Assembly (NCBI GenBank): GCA_016218825.1
Contig: JACRCV010000121.1
Coordinates: 1-64,000 of the forward strand
Length of the DNA stretch: 64,000 nucleotides
From: Deltaproteobacteria bacterium
GTDB taxonomy: Bacteria; Myxococcota; XYA12-FULL-58-9
Reading direction: 5' to 3'
A program made the position numbers and the translations under genes. The notes under the pieces are model-generated. The model saw nothing but the letters and a program-made list of their open reading frames with translations. It made no database searches and was not told where the DNA came from. Of the stretch, positions 25,815 through 34,760 are shown one piece after another (within the stretch, counting starts at the first letter, position 1; each line of letters starts with the position of its first letter).

Positions 25815-27152
25815 TCAACGACAGGTCACCGCCAGCATCGCCTGGCTGCCGGCGCAAAAGGCGCCGGGGGTGGCGCAGGTGCCGCCGGAGCACTGGGCAA
25901 CGCTCGCCCGAGCGCCGCAGGCCGAAAGCGGCGCGCTCCTCGCCCCGGGCGCGCAGCTCCCGTCGGTGCAGACGCACGCGGTCTCGGCGAGCGGCTCGCG
26001 CTCCTCCGCGCCGCTGCAGTCATAATCGAAGCTGGCGTCGCCGCGCGCGCTGCTGAAGTAGGCGAGCTGGCCGGGCTTGGCGGCGGCGTTGCCGTCGTAG
26101 CAGTCGTGGTTGTAGTAGACGACGATCCGGACCTGGTCGACGCTGAGCTGGCAACCCGCGTCGGCGCCGGTCACGCCGGCTGCGATCGCGAAGCCGAAGC
26201 CCGTGGCGTTGATCTGGGCGGCGCTCCACGTCCGCCCCCAGAGCTCGGTCCCGGAGCCATAGGTGACGGGGGGCAGCGGCCCCACCACGTCCGTCGGCCA
26301 CGCCGTGCCGGTGCCGACCGCCGCCGCCTGCGGCTCGATCACGCCGCCTCGAACCAGCCGCACGGCCGCGTCAGTCGCGCCGCCGCAGGTCGTCGCCCGG
26401 TAGGCGGTCACCTCGATCCCGAAGATGATCGAGCCCGCGGGCAGGTTGAACCGGAAGTCGCTCGCCACCAGGTAGTCGGTGACCAGGGGGAAGGCTCCCG
26501 CGCTGGCGCTGGCCGTGACCATGGAACCGTCGAGCGCCGCGAGGTCGCCCTGCTTGATTGCCCAGGCGAGCGGGGCGGCGCCGTTCGTCCGGCTGGTGAC
26601 CGCGCCCGGAACCTGCGCCGCGGTCGGCCCGCTGTCGACCGGCTGCTCCAGCCAACCGACCGGCAACGGTCCGGCGCTGCACACCGACTGCCTCTGGCCG
26701 ACGACGTACCCATCGAGGTCGGCGTCGCGGTAGGCGAATCGGCAGATCGTGGGATCAGCCGCGGCGCGATCACCGTCCGGCCCCGGATCGGCGGGCAGGG
26801 ACGAATCGGCCGGCGGCCCCAGATCCGCGAAGGCCCCGCTGTCGCTACCGCCGTCTGCAGACGACGGCGGCTCGCCGGGTGCACCGCCGTCGGCGTCTGA
26901 CTCATCTCCACCACCCGGCACCAGGCAGACCCCGGCGTCGCAGCGCTCGAAGCCGAAGCAGTCGCGGTCGCGGTTGCAGCTGCTGTGACAGGTTCCCGCG
27001 TAGCACACCGCGCGGTCCGGGCAATCGGCGGTGACCGTACACGGAGCGCCGGCGGCCGGCGACGACCGGCAAGCGCCGAGCCCCGAGAGCAGCCCCAAGA
27101 TCGCAGCGACGCGCCATCGCCGCGCCGCGCTGGGTGCGAATCGTGCGCCCAT
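25815..27152 (-). CDS. Cys-rich lipoprotein with Asp-rich linker
   Basis: 445 residues with leader and lipobox LSGLGAC (Cys 28). The first 80 residues are a Cys-rich module (CPDRAVCYAGTCHSSC) like those in the other lipoproteins of this window. An Asp/Gly/Ser-rich disordered linker follows (about 80-135), then a region about 140-360 with few cysteines and beta-rich character, then a final Cys-rich tail. The function is unknown; surface display is likely. Confidence 0.75.
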   Translation of the reverse strand: MGARFAPSAARRWRVAAILGLLSGLGACRSSPAAGAPCTVTADCPDRAVCYAGTCHSSCNRDRDCFGFERCDAGVCLVPGGGDESDADGGAPGEPPSSADGGSDSGAFADLGPPADSSLPADPGPDGDRAAADPTICRFAYRDADLDGYVVGQRQSVCSAGPLPVGWLEQPVDSGPTAAQVPGAVTSRTNGAAPLAWAIKQGDLAALDGSMVTASASAGAFPLVTDYLVASDFRFNLPAGSIIFGIEVTAYRATTCGGATDAAVRLVRGGVIEPQAAAVGTGTAWPTDVVGPLPPVTYGSGTELWGRTWSAAQINATGFGFAIAAGVTGADAGCQLSVDQVRIVVYYNHDCYDGNAAAKPGQLAYFSSARGDASFDYDCSGAEEREPLAETACVCTDGSCAPGARSAPLSACGARASVAQCSGGTCATPGAFCAGSQAMLAVTCR

Positions 27153-27229
27153 CGAAGGAGCATACCGGGTTGCTCGACGCTTCGCGACCGGTAGGTGTCG
27201 TCACCCAGGGCGCCGCTGCCGACGCCGAG

Positions 27230-28579
27230 CTACTCGTCGGCCTTCTGCTGCCGGCCGCGGACCAGGAGTCCGTGACGCTTGAGGATGCGCTTGAAGTAGG
27301 CGCGATCGACACCGGCGGCGCGCGCCGCGTGCGCGATGTTGTGGTTGGCGCGCTTCAGCTGATCGAGCAGGTAGTCGCGCTCGAAGGCGTCGACGACGCG
27401 CCTCTTTGCGACCAAGAACGGCTGGTCGGCGCCGGCGGCCACGGTCGCGGGCTTGTCCCGCGCCGCGGCGAGCCCCGCCGGCGTGGTCCCGAGACAGACG
27501 GCCTGGATCACCGCGTGCGCCAGCTCGCGGACGTTCCCGGGCCAGTCGTAACCGCAGGTCAGGAGCTCCATGGTGTCGGGGGCGATGTCGACGTCGGCGT
27601 GGCCGCGGCTCTCGAGCACGTGGCGCACCAGCATCGGGATGTCCTCGCGCCGCTCGCGCAAGGGCGGCACGTCGACGCGAATGACGTTCAAGCGGAAGTA
27701 GAGATCCTCGCGGAACGCCTTGGCCTTGACCCGCGCCGCCAGGTCCCGGTTGGTCGCGGCGACCACCCGGACGTCGACCTTCGTCATCCCGCTGCCGCCG
27801 ACGCGGCGGATCTCGCCGGCCTCGAGCGCTCGCAGCAGCTTCGGCTGCAGCTCGAGCGGCAGCTCGCCGACCTCGTCCAAGAACAGGGTGCTCTGGTCGG
27901 CGCGCTCCAGGATCCCGGCGTGCGCCGCCTCGGCGCCGGTAAACGCGCCGCGCACGTGGCCGAAGAGCTCGTTCTCGATGAGGGTCGCCGGTACCGCGCC
28001 GCAGTCGAACACCTGCAGCTCGTGATCGCGGCGCTTCGAGTGGGCGTGGATCTCGTTGGCGACCAGATCCTTACCGACACCGGTCTCGCCTTGAATCAGC
28101 ACCGGGTAGTCGAGCGACTCGATCTTCTCGAGCAGCGCATAGAGCCGCTGCATCCCCGGCGTCGCCCCGCGGATGGCGCCGTAATGTGTCGCGTTCTTGT
28201 AGTCGGCGCCCGGCTGCGGTCGCCGCGACAGCAACCCGAGGCGACTGCGACCGACGGTCAAGACCGCGCCGTGGGTCAGCGTCGCCGCCTCGATGCGAGT
28301 CGCGAGGTAATAGGTGCCGTTTCGACTCTTCAGGTCGCTGACCGCGATGCCGAGCGGCACGACCCGAATGTCCAGGTGCCGGGACGACACCGTCGGATCG
28401 GAGAGCTGGAAGTCACAGGCGTCGCTGCTGCCGACGGTGACCGTGCCGTCGACCAGATCGAGCTCCTTGCCCTCGTCCGGCCCGGCGACCACCCGCAACC
28501 GGCAGCCGGCGAGCGCCGCGGGCGGCGCCGCGATGGCCTCGGTGTCCGGCGTCAGACCGCTGTCACGTGGATTCGCCAT
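27230..28579 (-). CDS. Sigma-54-dependent activator with N-terminal FHA domain
   Basis: 449 residues. FHA domain 25-115 (TVGSSDACDFQL, SSRH, SRNGTY). AAA+ domain with Walker A GETGVGKD (164-171), the sigma-54 contact loop GAFTGA (211-216) intact, and Walker B LFLDEV (232-237). The C-terminus (about 405-440) is a Fis-type helix-turn-helix (ARAAGVDRAYFKRILKRHG). It should bind upstream of -24/-12 promoters and open RNA polymerase-sigma-54 complexes when its FHA domain recognises a phosphothreonine partner. It lies 22 bases after the Ser/Thr kinase gene on the same strand, so the kinase is the likely signal source. This pairing is typical of myxobacteria. Confidence 0.92.
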   Translation of the reverse strand: MANPRDSGLTPDTEAIAAPPAALAGCRLRVVAGPDEGKELDLVDGTVTVGSSDACDFQLSDPTVSSRHLDIRVVPLGIAVSDLKSRNGTYYLATRIEAATLTHGAVLTVGRSRLGLLSRRPQPGADYKNATHYGAIRGATPGMQRLYALLEKIESLDYPVLIQGETGVGKDLVANEIHAHSKRRDHELQVFDCGAVPATLIENELFGHVRGAFTGAEAAHAGILERADQSTLFLDEVGELPLELQPKLLRALEAGEIRRVGGSGMTKVDVRVVAATNRDLAARVKAKAFREDLYFRLNVIRVDVPPLRERREDIPMLVRHVLESRGHADVDIAPDTMELLTCGYDWPGNVRELAHAVIQAVCLGTTPAGLAAARDKPATVAAGADQPFLVAKRRVVDAFERDYLLDQLKRANHNIAHAARAAGVDRAYFKRILKRHGLLVRGRQQKADE

Positions 28580-28601
28580 GCTGCAGCCCGGGCCCGCGGC
28601 T

Positions 28602-30428
28602 CTACCGCGACAGCTCGACGCGCTCCTTCACCACCCCGCCGGGGGGCACAACGATGACCTTGTCGACGCTCAGGCCGGCGTCCGGGTTCACCAGACGCAC
28701 CTCGAGGTCGCCTGCCGGCACAGGATAGTTGATGAGTGGGGTCGGGCCAACCAGGCGCCCGCGAATATAGACGTTCGCCCACGGCACCGCCTGCAGCGTC
28801 AGCTTGCCCTGGACCGGCGCCGCGTCCACCGCCGGCGCGTCCACCGCCGCCGCACCCCCCTTGACCCGGCCGCGAGCCCCGGCCGCGCCGCGCGGCCGGA
28901 AACCGACCTCGCGTTTGCCCTTGGAGCTCTCGCGTGGTCGTTCGCCCACCTCGGTCTCCGGGGGCGCCTCGACCGTCACTGCCGGCTGCGGCTCCCGATC
29001 GCCCTCCGCCCCCAGACTCGGCAGCGCCGGCTCGGCAACACCGAGCGCGACCCCGCCGCCGACGGCCGCCGCTGGCGCCCGCGGGGGCGCCCCGACCGCG
29101 GTCGGCGGACGGCGCCCGCCGACGACGAGGGCGCCCAACGCCACCGCCGCGAGGAACACCGCGGCCGCGAGCAGCTGCCAACCGCGGCGTGACCGGGCGT
29201 CGACCGCCGTCCAGAGGGCACGCGCGTGGCCCCAGGAGCGCGGCGCCGACACCGGGCCGGCGCCGCCGGCCGCTTCCAGCTCCTCGGTGCCGCGCCACGG
29301 CCGCGAAGACCGCGACGCCGGCACCGACACCGGGGCGCCGCGGCCGTCGTCCAGGGTCGGCGCCGCCCACGCGCTCGCCTCGACCGCGGTCGGGTCGGCG
29401 CTCACCGCCGCGCCGCGCGCTTGCTCATCCGCCAGGTCGGCGACGACCGAGTCGAGCGCCTCTACGGTGCGGGCGTCGGCGTCGAGCCGTTTGACGAGCG
29501 ACGTCCGCTCCCCGAGGCGCTCGAGGCAGGCCGCGACCTCGCGCGCGTCTCCCCACGCCCCGACCGCGCGCGCCGCGCGCTCCAAAGCGTCCGCCATCGC
29601 CCCGGCCGACGGATCGCGCAACGCCCGGTCCTGCTCGAGGGCACGCATCGTCGCGACGATCAGGGCCATCGGCAGCGCCTCGCCGTCGGCGCGCGCCGGC
29701 GGCAGGATCGGCGCTCGGATGATGGCGTCGGCGATCGCCATCGGCGTCGGCTGGGTGAACAACCGCCGCCCGGCCAACAGCTCGTGCAACACCACCCCGA
29801 GAGAAAAGACATCGGAGCGGGCGTCGAGCGGCTCGCCCCGACACTGCTCCGGTGACATGTAGCACCACTTGCCCTTGATCTGGCCGGCGCGGGTGTGGCG
29901 CCGCTGCAACGCGCTCTTCGCGATCCCGAAGTCGAGCAGCTTCAAGACGCCGCCCTTGGTGACGAAGAGGTTCTGCGGGCTGACGTCGCGGTGGATGAGC
30001 CGGAGCGGCGCGCCGTCGTGCGTCCACGCGGTGTGCGCGGCGTGCAGCGCCCGCGCCGCGTCCACCACCAAGGGCAGCACCGCGGTCGCCGGCAGCACGC
30101 TGGCGGTTGCCGCCGTGTCGCCGGCCACTTGCGCCAGCGTCCACCCCGACAGCCACTCCATCGCCAGGAAGTGACGGCCGTCCTCGGTGCCGAGGTCGTA
30201 GATGTCGACGATGTTCGGGTGCTTCAGCGACGCGATCGCCCGGGCTTCGTCCAAGAACATCGCCACCGCGTCGGGGTCGGCCGCCAAGTGCGGCAACAGG
30301 CGCTTGATCGCGACCTTGCGGTCCAAGAGCACGTCCCTGGCGAGGAAGACCTCCGCCATGCCCCCTTCGCCCAGGCGTCTGACGATCTGGTAGCGGCCGA
30401 ACGGCTGACCGGCATCGCGCGAAACCAC
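28602..30428 (-). CDS. Membrane Ser/Thr protein kinase with extracytoplasmic PEGA domain
   Basis: 608 residues from a GTG. Kinase domain 12-290: GEGGMAEVF glycine loop, catalytic Lys 42 (VAIKR), HRDVSPQN (146-153), DFG (166-168), and APE replaced by SPE in YMSPEQC. One transmembrane segment lies about 422-443. The outer part is Pro/Ala-rich and ends in a PEGA-type domain (about 535-608, KLTLQAVPWANVYIRGRLVG). It is a Hanks-type receptor-like kinase that could sense the envelope and phosphorylate the FHA activator encoded next. A promoter lies at 30437-30465, placing the predicted transcript start about two bases from the GTG. Confidence 0.92.
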   Translation of the reverse strand: MVSRDAGQPFGRYQIVRRLGEGGMAEVFLARDVLLDRKVAIKRLLPHLAADPDAVAMFLDEARAIASLKHPNIVDIYDLGTEDGRHFLAMEWLSGWTLAQVAGDTAATASVLPATAVLPLVVDAARALHAAHTAWTHDGAPLRLIHRDVSPQNLFVTKGGVLKLLDFGIAKSALQRRHTRAGQIKGKWCYMSPEQCRGEPLDARSDVFSLGVVLHELLAGRRLFTQPTPMAIADAIIRAPILPPARADGEALPMALIVATMRALEQDRALRDPSAGAMADALERAARAVGAWGDAREVAACLERLGERTSLVKRLDADARTVEALDSVVADLADEQARGAAVSADPTAVEASAWAAPTLDDGRGAPVSVPASRSSRPWRGTEELEAAGGAGPVSAPRSWGHARALWTAVDARSRRGWQLLAAAVFLAAVALGALVVGGRRPPTAVGAPPRAPAAAVGGGVALGVAEPALPSLGAEGDREPQPAVTVEAPPETEVGERPRESSKGKREVGFRPRGAAGARGRVKGGAAAVDAPAVDAAPVQGKLTLQAVPWANVYIRGRLVGPTPLINYPVPAGDLEVRLVNPDAGLSVDKVIVVPPGGVVKERVELSR

Positions 30429-30436
30429 GACGATCG

Positions 30437-30465
30437 ATTATAATAGTGGCCCATGAGCATGTCAC
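30437..30465 (-). promoter_or_regulatory. Strong sigma-70-type promoter of the kinase gene
   Basis: On the minus strand GTGACA (30465-30460), a 17-base spacer and a perfect TATAAT (30442-30437) form a near-consensus promoter. The transcript should start near 30430, only about two bases before the GTG at 30428, so the mRNA would be nearly leaderless. Confidence 0.65.
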
Positions 30466-30517
30466 GGCAGGGGCTGCAGCCGACGACCAAGGCCCGAGAG
30501 CGCGCGAGCCCCCATTG

Positions 30518-31096
30518 ATGCCGCCGCTTGCGATCCTGTTTCTGAGCCTGGCGGCGGCGACGCCTGCCAACGACGAGGTCGAGGCCGCGGTGCAGGCGTA
30601 CCTCGATCTCGACTTCGAGGCGGTGGCGCCGGCCTTGGAGCACGCCCTCCGGCACGCGAGCTTGTCGCGCGCCGACAGCGTGATCGCCTGGGCGTACCTC
30701 GGCCGTGCGCACGCCGTCTTTCACCGCAACACCGAGGCGGTCCGCGCGTTCGCCAAGGCGCTCGAGCTCGATCCCGACGTGACGGTCGGCGACGACGAGT
30801 CGCCGCTGGTGCGCAGTGCGTTTCTGCAGGCGAAGCGGAGCGCGGGACCGCCGAGCGCCGCGAACACCGCGCCCGCGGGGTCGTTGCCGCCCACCCCCGC
30901 CGCGAGCACCGCACCCACCGGAGCGGCAGCGACGAGCGCGACCGCTCCCCAGCCGGCACCGGACCGCATCGACTGGTTTACGGTGAGCATCGTCCTGGAA
31001 GCGACGGCGGCGGTAGCCGGCGGCGTCGCGCTGACCTACTACCTGACCCGCGACCGAACTCCGAAGACCACGCTCGGCGAGTGGAGGCTGCCGTGA
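30518..31096 (+). CDS. TPR-like protein with C-terminal membrane segment
   Basis: The ATG at 30518 is preferred because it begins a short signal-like hydrophobic run (PPLAILFLSLAAATPA); an open frame extends further upstream. The product is 192 residues. Residues 20-100 contain a TPR-like pair (AWAYLGRAHAVFHRNTEAV, FAKALELDPDV). An Ala/Pro/Thr linker follows, then one hydrophobic segment near 155-178. Such small TPR proteins often accompany kinase genes in myxobacteria; this one is divergent from the kinase. Its stop overlaps the next start as GTGA. Confidence 0.6.
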   Translation: MPPLAILFLSLAAATPANDEVEAAVQAYLDLDFEAVAPALEHALRHASLSRADSVIAWAYLGRAHAVFHRNTEAVRAFAKALELDPDVTVGDDESPLVRSAFLQAKRSAGPPSAANTAPAGSLPPTPAASTAPTGAAATSATAPQPAPDRIDWFTVSIVLEATAAVAGGVALTYYLTRDRTPKTTLGEWRLP

Positions 31097-31446
31097 AAGC
31101 CGTGGTCCTGGTGCTCCTGGTCGGCGTCGCCGCCTGCGGCCACGAGCCGATGGTGGTGGTGACCATCGACCTCGGCGGCCTGACCGTTCCGGCGACGCTC
31201 GACGCGCTGTTGTTCCGCGTCGTGCACCAGAGCCAGACCTACGGTGAGAAGACCTACCCGCTCGCCGCCGGCGACCGTGAGGCGTCGCTGCTCTTCACCA
31301 AGGGCGCCGACACCCCGGACACCCTCACCGTCGTAGCGATCGGCACCAAGGCCGGGGCCCCGGTCGCCCAGAGCTTCGCGAAGGAGCTCGCCTTCGTCGA
31401 CGGCGACGTCCGCCACGTGGATCTGCTACTCAAAGCCCTGCCGTGA
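31093..31446 (+). CDS. Small putative lipoprotein
   Basis: The GTG at 31093 overlaps the upstream stop (GTGA) and gives 117 residues with leader KAVVLVLLVGVAAC; the lipobox VAAC supports this start over the frame's earlier GTG at 31081. The mature part is beta-rich with no Cys beyond the lipid-anchored one. The family is not recognised. It is probably translationally coupled to the TPR-like gene. Confidence 0.7.
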   Translation: MKAVVLVLLVGVAACGHEPMVVVTIDLGGLTVPATLDALLFRVVHQSQTYGEKTYPLAAGDREASLLFTKGADTPDTLTVVAIGTKAGAPVAQSFAKELAFVDGDVRHVDLLLKALP

Positions 31447-31473
31447 ACGACTCCCCGGCCCGCGGGCGCAGCC

Positions 31474-31489
31474 GGCGGCGCGGGAATCA
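31474..31489 (+). repeat. Dispersed 3'-end element, degenerate copy C
   Basis: GGCGGCGCGGGAATCA matches the end of the longer elements at 8262-8362 and 53903-53980. It sits in the 61-base gap between two convergent genes, 19 bases from the stop of the leftward acyltransferase gene. A GC-rich inverted region lies beside it at 31458-31480. On the leftward transcript the order is stop codon, TGATTCCCGCGC, then GC-rich DNA, as in the other copies. Confidence 0.5.
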
Positions 31490-31507
31490 GATGAACGCGA
31501 AAACGGT

Positions 31508-32440
31508 CTAGCGCGGCGCGACCACGGGCGCCTCTTCGAGCGCCGCCGGAAACGCGCCGGTGCGGTAGTAGTAGTCGAGCAGCCGGTCCTTGTCTTCGAA
31601 GCGCTGCAGCAGCCAACGCGCCAGCGCCGTGTCCTCGCTCGGCAGCTCCGACACCAGCGACCGCCGCACGTGCAGGTGCGCGACCTGGGCGTGACCTCTG
31701 ATGTACTGCCAGAGGGTCGGCACGCCGTGCCCGTAGCCGATGGTGACGTCGTAGACCGCGGCGGCATGGTCCGCGAGGCCCCGCACCGCGGCGACGAAGC
31801 CTTTGGTGCGCGGCACCATCAGATGCGCGAGCTCCGGCATTCCTTTGCGATTCGCGTCCGCCTGGCTCTTCGAGAGCTTGTTCGGGGTCAGGCGGGTGCC
31901 TTCGGGGAAACTCAACAACCACATCGGCACCCGGTGTTTCTTCAGCTTCGCGAAGGTGCGCTCGATCGCGGCCTTGTCGGCGGCCCAGTTGCGCTTGACG
32001 AACACGCAATCGAGGAAGGCCATACCCCAGCCGGCGCCCGGCACCCACTTGACGATGTCCTTGACCATCCATTTCATGTCGCCGAGGCGCTTCTTCTGCC
32101 GCGCCCAGATCATCAGGAAGGTGACGTCGGTCATCTGCTGATGGTTGGCGACCACGATGGTGTTCTCGCGCTCCGGGACCGGGTCGCCGGTGACCACGAT
32201 CTTGATGTTCTGCAGCTTCTCCGACCCGATCACGCACCACCCCCACCAGGTGTCGGCCGCCCAGCGGTTCACGGCACGAAAGGCGCGAGACGAGAACGGG
32301 CGCAGCATCAGGCTGAGGGTCTGAGCGACGTTGAAGAGGATCAGGGTCCCGAACAAAAAGACGGCGATCGGAATGCCGGAGACCAGCCCGCGCAGGCGGC
32401 GCACCCAGGACTTCGGGTCATCGAGCGGCAACATCGGCAT
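31508..32440 (-). CDS. PlsC-type 1-acylglycerol-3-phosphate acyltransferase
   Basis: 310 residues from the ATG at 32440. One or two hydrophobic segments lie at 20-45. The acyltransferase motif NHQQMTD (NHx4D) is near residue 97, and block III FPEGTR is near 175. These identify the PlsC/AGPAT family, which acylates lysophosphatidate to phosphatidate with acyl-ACP or acyl-CoA at the inner membrane. Length and layout are closer to the longer AGPAT group (with WMVKDIVKWVPGAGW between blocks I and II) than to minimal PlsC. It is convergent with the small lipoprotein gene and downstream of an aldo/keto reductase on the same strand, 55 bases apart. Confidence 0.85.
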   Translation of the reverse strand: MPMLPLDDPKSWVRRLRGLVSGIPIAVFLFGTLILFNVAQTLSLMLRPFSSRAFRAVNRWAADTWWGWCVIGSEKLQNIKIVVTGDPVPERENTIVVANHQQMTDVTFLMIWARQKKRLGDMKWMVKDIVKWVPGAGWGMAFLDCVFVKRNWAADKAAIERTFAKLKKHRVPMWLLSFPEGTRLTPNKLSKSQADANRKGMPELAHLMVPRTKGFVAAVRGLADHAAAVYDVTIGYGHGVPTLWQYIRGHAQVAHLHVRRSLVSELPSEDTALARWLLQRFEDKDRLLDYYYRTGAFPAALEEAPVVAPR

Positions 32441-32495
32441 GCGGGGCTTAGATAATCCCTGGAGAGACGTTCGCCAATCAAATAGCGCCGGCCGG

Positions 32496-33377
32496 TCAGC
32501 TCGCGTCCTTGCCGAACATCCAGCGAAAACCACCCTTCGCCGCCCTGTGCACCGCGTCGCCGAAGCGCACCGCGTAGTCGCGTCGCTCGCCCGTGAGCGG
32601 TCCATTGCCGACCCCGACGACGTCGGCGTCGAGCTCTGCCGCGGTCCGCGCCGCGCACCAAACCACGTCGACCATCGGGTGCCCGAGCACGAAGCGGTAG
32701 CACTCGGCACCCGACAACGCCTCGGCGAACCCCTTCTTCGGCAGCGGCTTCAGCAACAGGCCCCAGCGGGTCGCGGTGTAGGCGATGATCCCGGGCCGCT
32801 TCGACCCGAGGGCGGCAAGGGGCGCGAACACCTCGCGCTCGGCGCCGCGGTGGGCGGCGTTGTAGCGGATCATCAGGACGTCGGCGTCGAGCTCCACCGC
32901 CAACTTCGCCGCCAGCGGCCGATCGTGCGACGAGAAGCCGATCGCCTTCACGCGTCCGTCGGCTCTAAAGCGCCGCAACGTCCCCCAGACGGCGTCGCGC
33001 ACGAACCAGCGGTTCCGGACCCAGCCGACCAGGAAGACGTCGAGATAGTCGGTGCCCAGGATTGCGAGGTTCTTCTCGAAGTCGCGCCGCACCGCGCCGG
33101 CGAACGGCAGCCCGGTCTCGGACACCAGCACCAGCTCCGAGCGATGGCCCTTGGCGATCAAGTTCTTGACGCCGACGCAGAGCTCCTTCATCAGCGGATG
33201 CGCCAGGAACGTGTTGACACCGTGCTCGTGAAAGGCACGCTCGACGTCGGCGGCCCTGAGCGCCGAGCCCCCGGGCCGCCATGCCGGTACCGCCAACGCC
33301 GCGAGGCCGAGAGGTGTGACCTGGAGGCCGGTCCGCCCGAGCGGCCGGCGAGCGAAAGACGGAGTCGCGGTAACCAT
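32496..33377 (-). CDS. Aldo/keto reductase family protein
   Basis: 293 residues starting with LGRTGLQVTPLGLAALAV, the typical first strand of the family. LGTDYLDVFLVGW is near 106-118, and GRVKAIGFSSH is the usual strand-7-like segment. The family reduces carbonyls with NAD(P)H in a TIM barrel. The catalytic Tyr/Lys pair of the classic enzymes (DxxxxYG...K...H) is not obvious: the position after the first strands reads ERAFHEHGVNTFLAHPLMK. The protein may be a divergent or inactive member. No pathway neighbours are visible. Confidence 0.75.
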   Translation of the reverse strand: MVTATPSFARRPLGRTGLQVTPLGLAALAVPAWRPGGSALRAADVERAFHEHGVNTFLAHPLMKELCVGVKNLIAKGHRSELVLVSETGLPFAGAVRRDFEKNLAILGTDYLDVFLVGWVRNRWFVRDAVWGTLRRFRADGRVKAIGFSSHDRPLAAKLAVELDADVLMIRYNAAHRGAEREVFAPLAALGSKRPGIIAYTATRWGLLLKPLPKKGFAEALSGAECYRFVLGHPMVDVVWCAARTAAELDADVVGVGNGPLTGERRDYAVRFGDAVHRAAKGGFRWMFGKDAS

Positions 33378-33550
33378 CCGCCGTACCTACCCCGAGATCC
33401 GAACGACGTTCAAGCCGGCGCCGGCGCCCTCGAGGCCGGCGCGACTGCGACGGCTTCTGCCGGATCTCCCGGCCCGCCGGGCTCGTGACCCGGCTCCAGC
33501 ACCACCACCGGCGACCGGCCGCGGTCGGTTCAGAGCTCGGCGGTCGGCGG

Positions 33551-34760
33551 CTACTCGAAGCGCGCGCCGATGATATCGTTGGCCGCACCGTTCCCCTGTT
33601 GCCAGATCGCCGTGGCGTTGCCGCCGCCGTCAGCGGTGATCGCCGGGTCCATCGCGTCGTTGGCGGCGCTCTCGATGCGCTTCGCCGCCCCCCACGCGCC
33701 GGCCGCGGCGTCGAAGCGATTGGCCCAGATGTTGAACTGAATGCCGTCGGACTGCGGCCAAACCGCGACCGCGCTGCCGTCACCCGCGATCGTCACCTGG
33801 GGCCCACCGGCGGTACCGACCGCGCCCACGGCGCCGTTGTTGGTCTCGATCAGCACCGGCGGACTCCAGCTGGCGCTCACAGCGGTGAAGCGGCTCGCGA
33901 CCACGTTGTCACGGCTACCGTCGTTCTGCCGCCACACCGCCACCGCGTTGCCGTTGGCGTCGAGGGCCAGGTGCGGATCGCGCCCGTCGTGGGTATCGCT
34001 GGCAATCCGCGCCGCGGTGCCCCACGCCGTCGTGTAGCGGTTGTACCAGATGTTGTAACGGGCGCCGTCGGTCTGCGCCCACACCGCGATGACCGTGCCG
34101 TTCTGGCTCACGCCGACCTGAGGGGCGTCGGCGTCGCCGGTGCCGCTCTCGAGGGCCGCGGCCGCACCCCAAGCGCCGTCGTAGCGATTGGCGAAGATGC
34201 TGTCGCGGGTGCCGTCGTCCTGCATCCAAACCGCGGTGGCGACCCCGGCGGCGTGCATTGCGATCCGCGGCATCGCCGAATCACCGTTGGCGGCGTCGAG
34301 CCCGACCGGAGCCCCCCAGCCCACCCCCGCCGCGTAGCGCGCCGAGAACACCCGCACCCGGACACCGTTGCTCTGGTACCACACCGCGGCGGCGTTTCCG
34401 GCGGCGTCGGCGGCGACCCGCGACGCGTTGGCGCCGTTGTCATTGGTATCGAGCAGCGCCGCCGCGCCCCACGTGGCCAACGCGCCCCGGTAGCGCGCCG
34501 CCCAGATGTTGCGGCGTGTGCCGTCGCTCTGGGACCAGACCGCAAAGCCGTTGCCGACGCCGTCGGTGCACACCTCGATCGCGACGACGTTGTTGACGTC
34601 GGTCTCCAGCGCCTGGTCGGTGCCCCAACCAACGCCGACGGCGTAACGATCGGCCTTGGCATTGAACACCGAAACGCCCTGGCGCCACACCGCGAGAACG
34701 TTGCCGCTCGGATCCGTCGCGACTCGAGGGTCGGTCGCGGCGCTCGCCGCGACCTCCACC
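33551..34760 (-). repeat. Eight coding repeats, AVWxQxDG type
   Basis: The 3' part of the giant lipoprotein gene encodes eight diverged units of about 50-55 residues, each with an Ala-Val-Trp-x-Gln core and a GN or GD turn before it. The copies are too diverged at DNA level for recent duplication. Confidence 0.7.

Noticed and set aside
33378-33550. Possible gene fragment between the aldo/keto reductase and the giant lipoprotein
   Set aside because: One minus-strand frame looks protein-like for about 40 codons, but it is Pro/Ala-rich, has no recognisable ending pattern and could be chance in GC-rich DNA.
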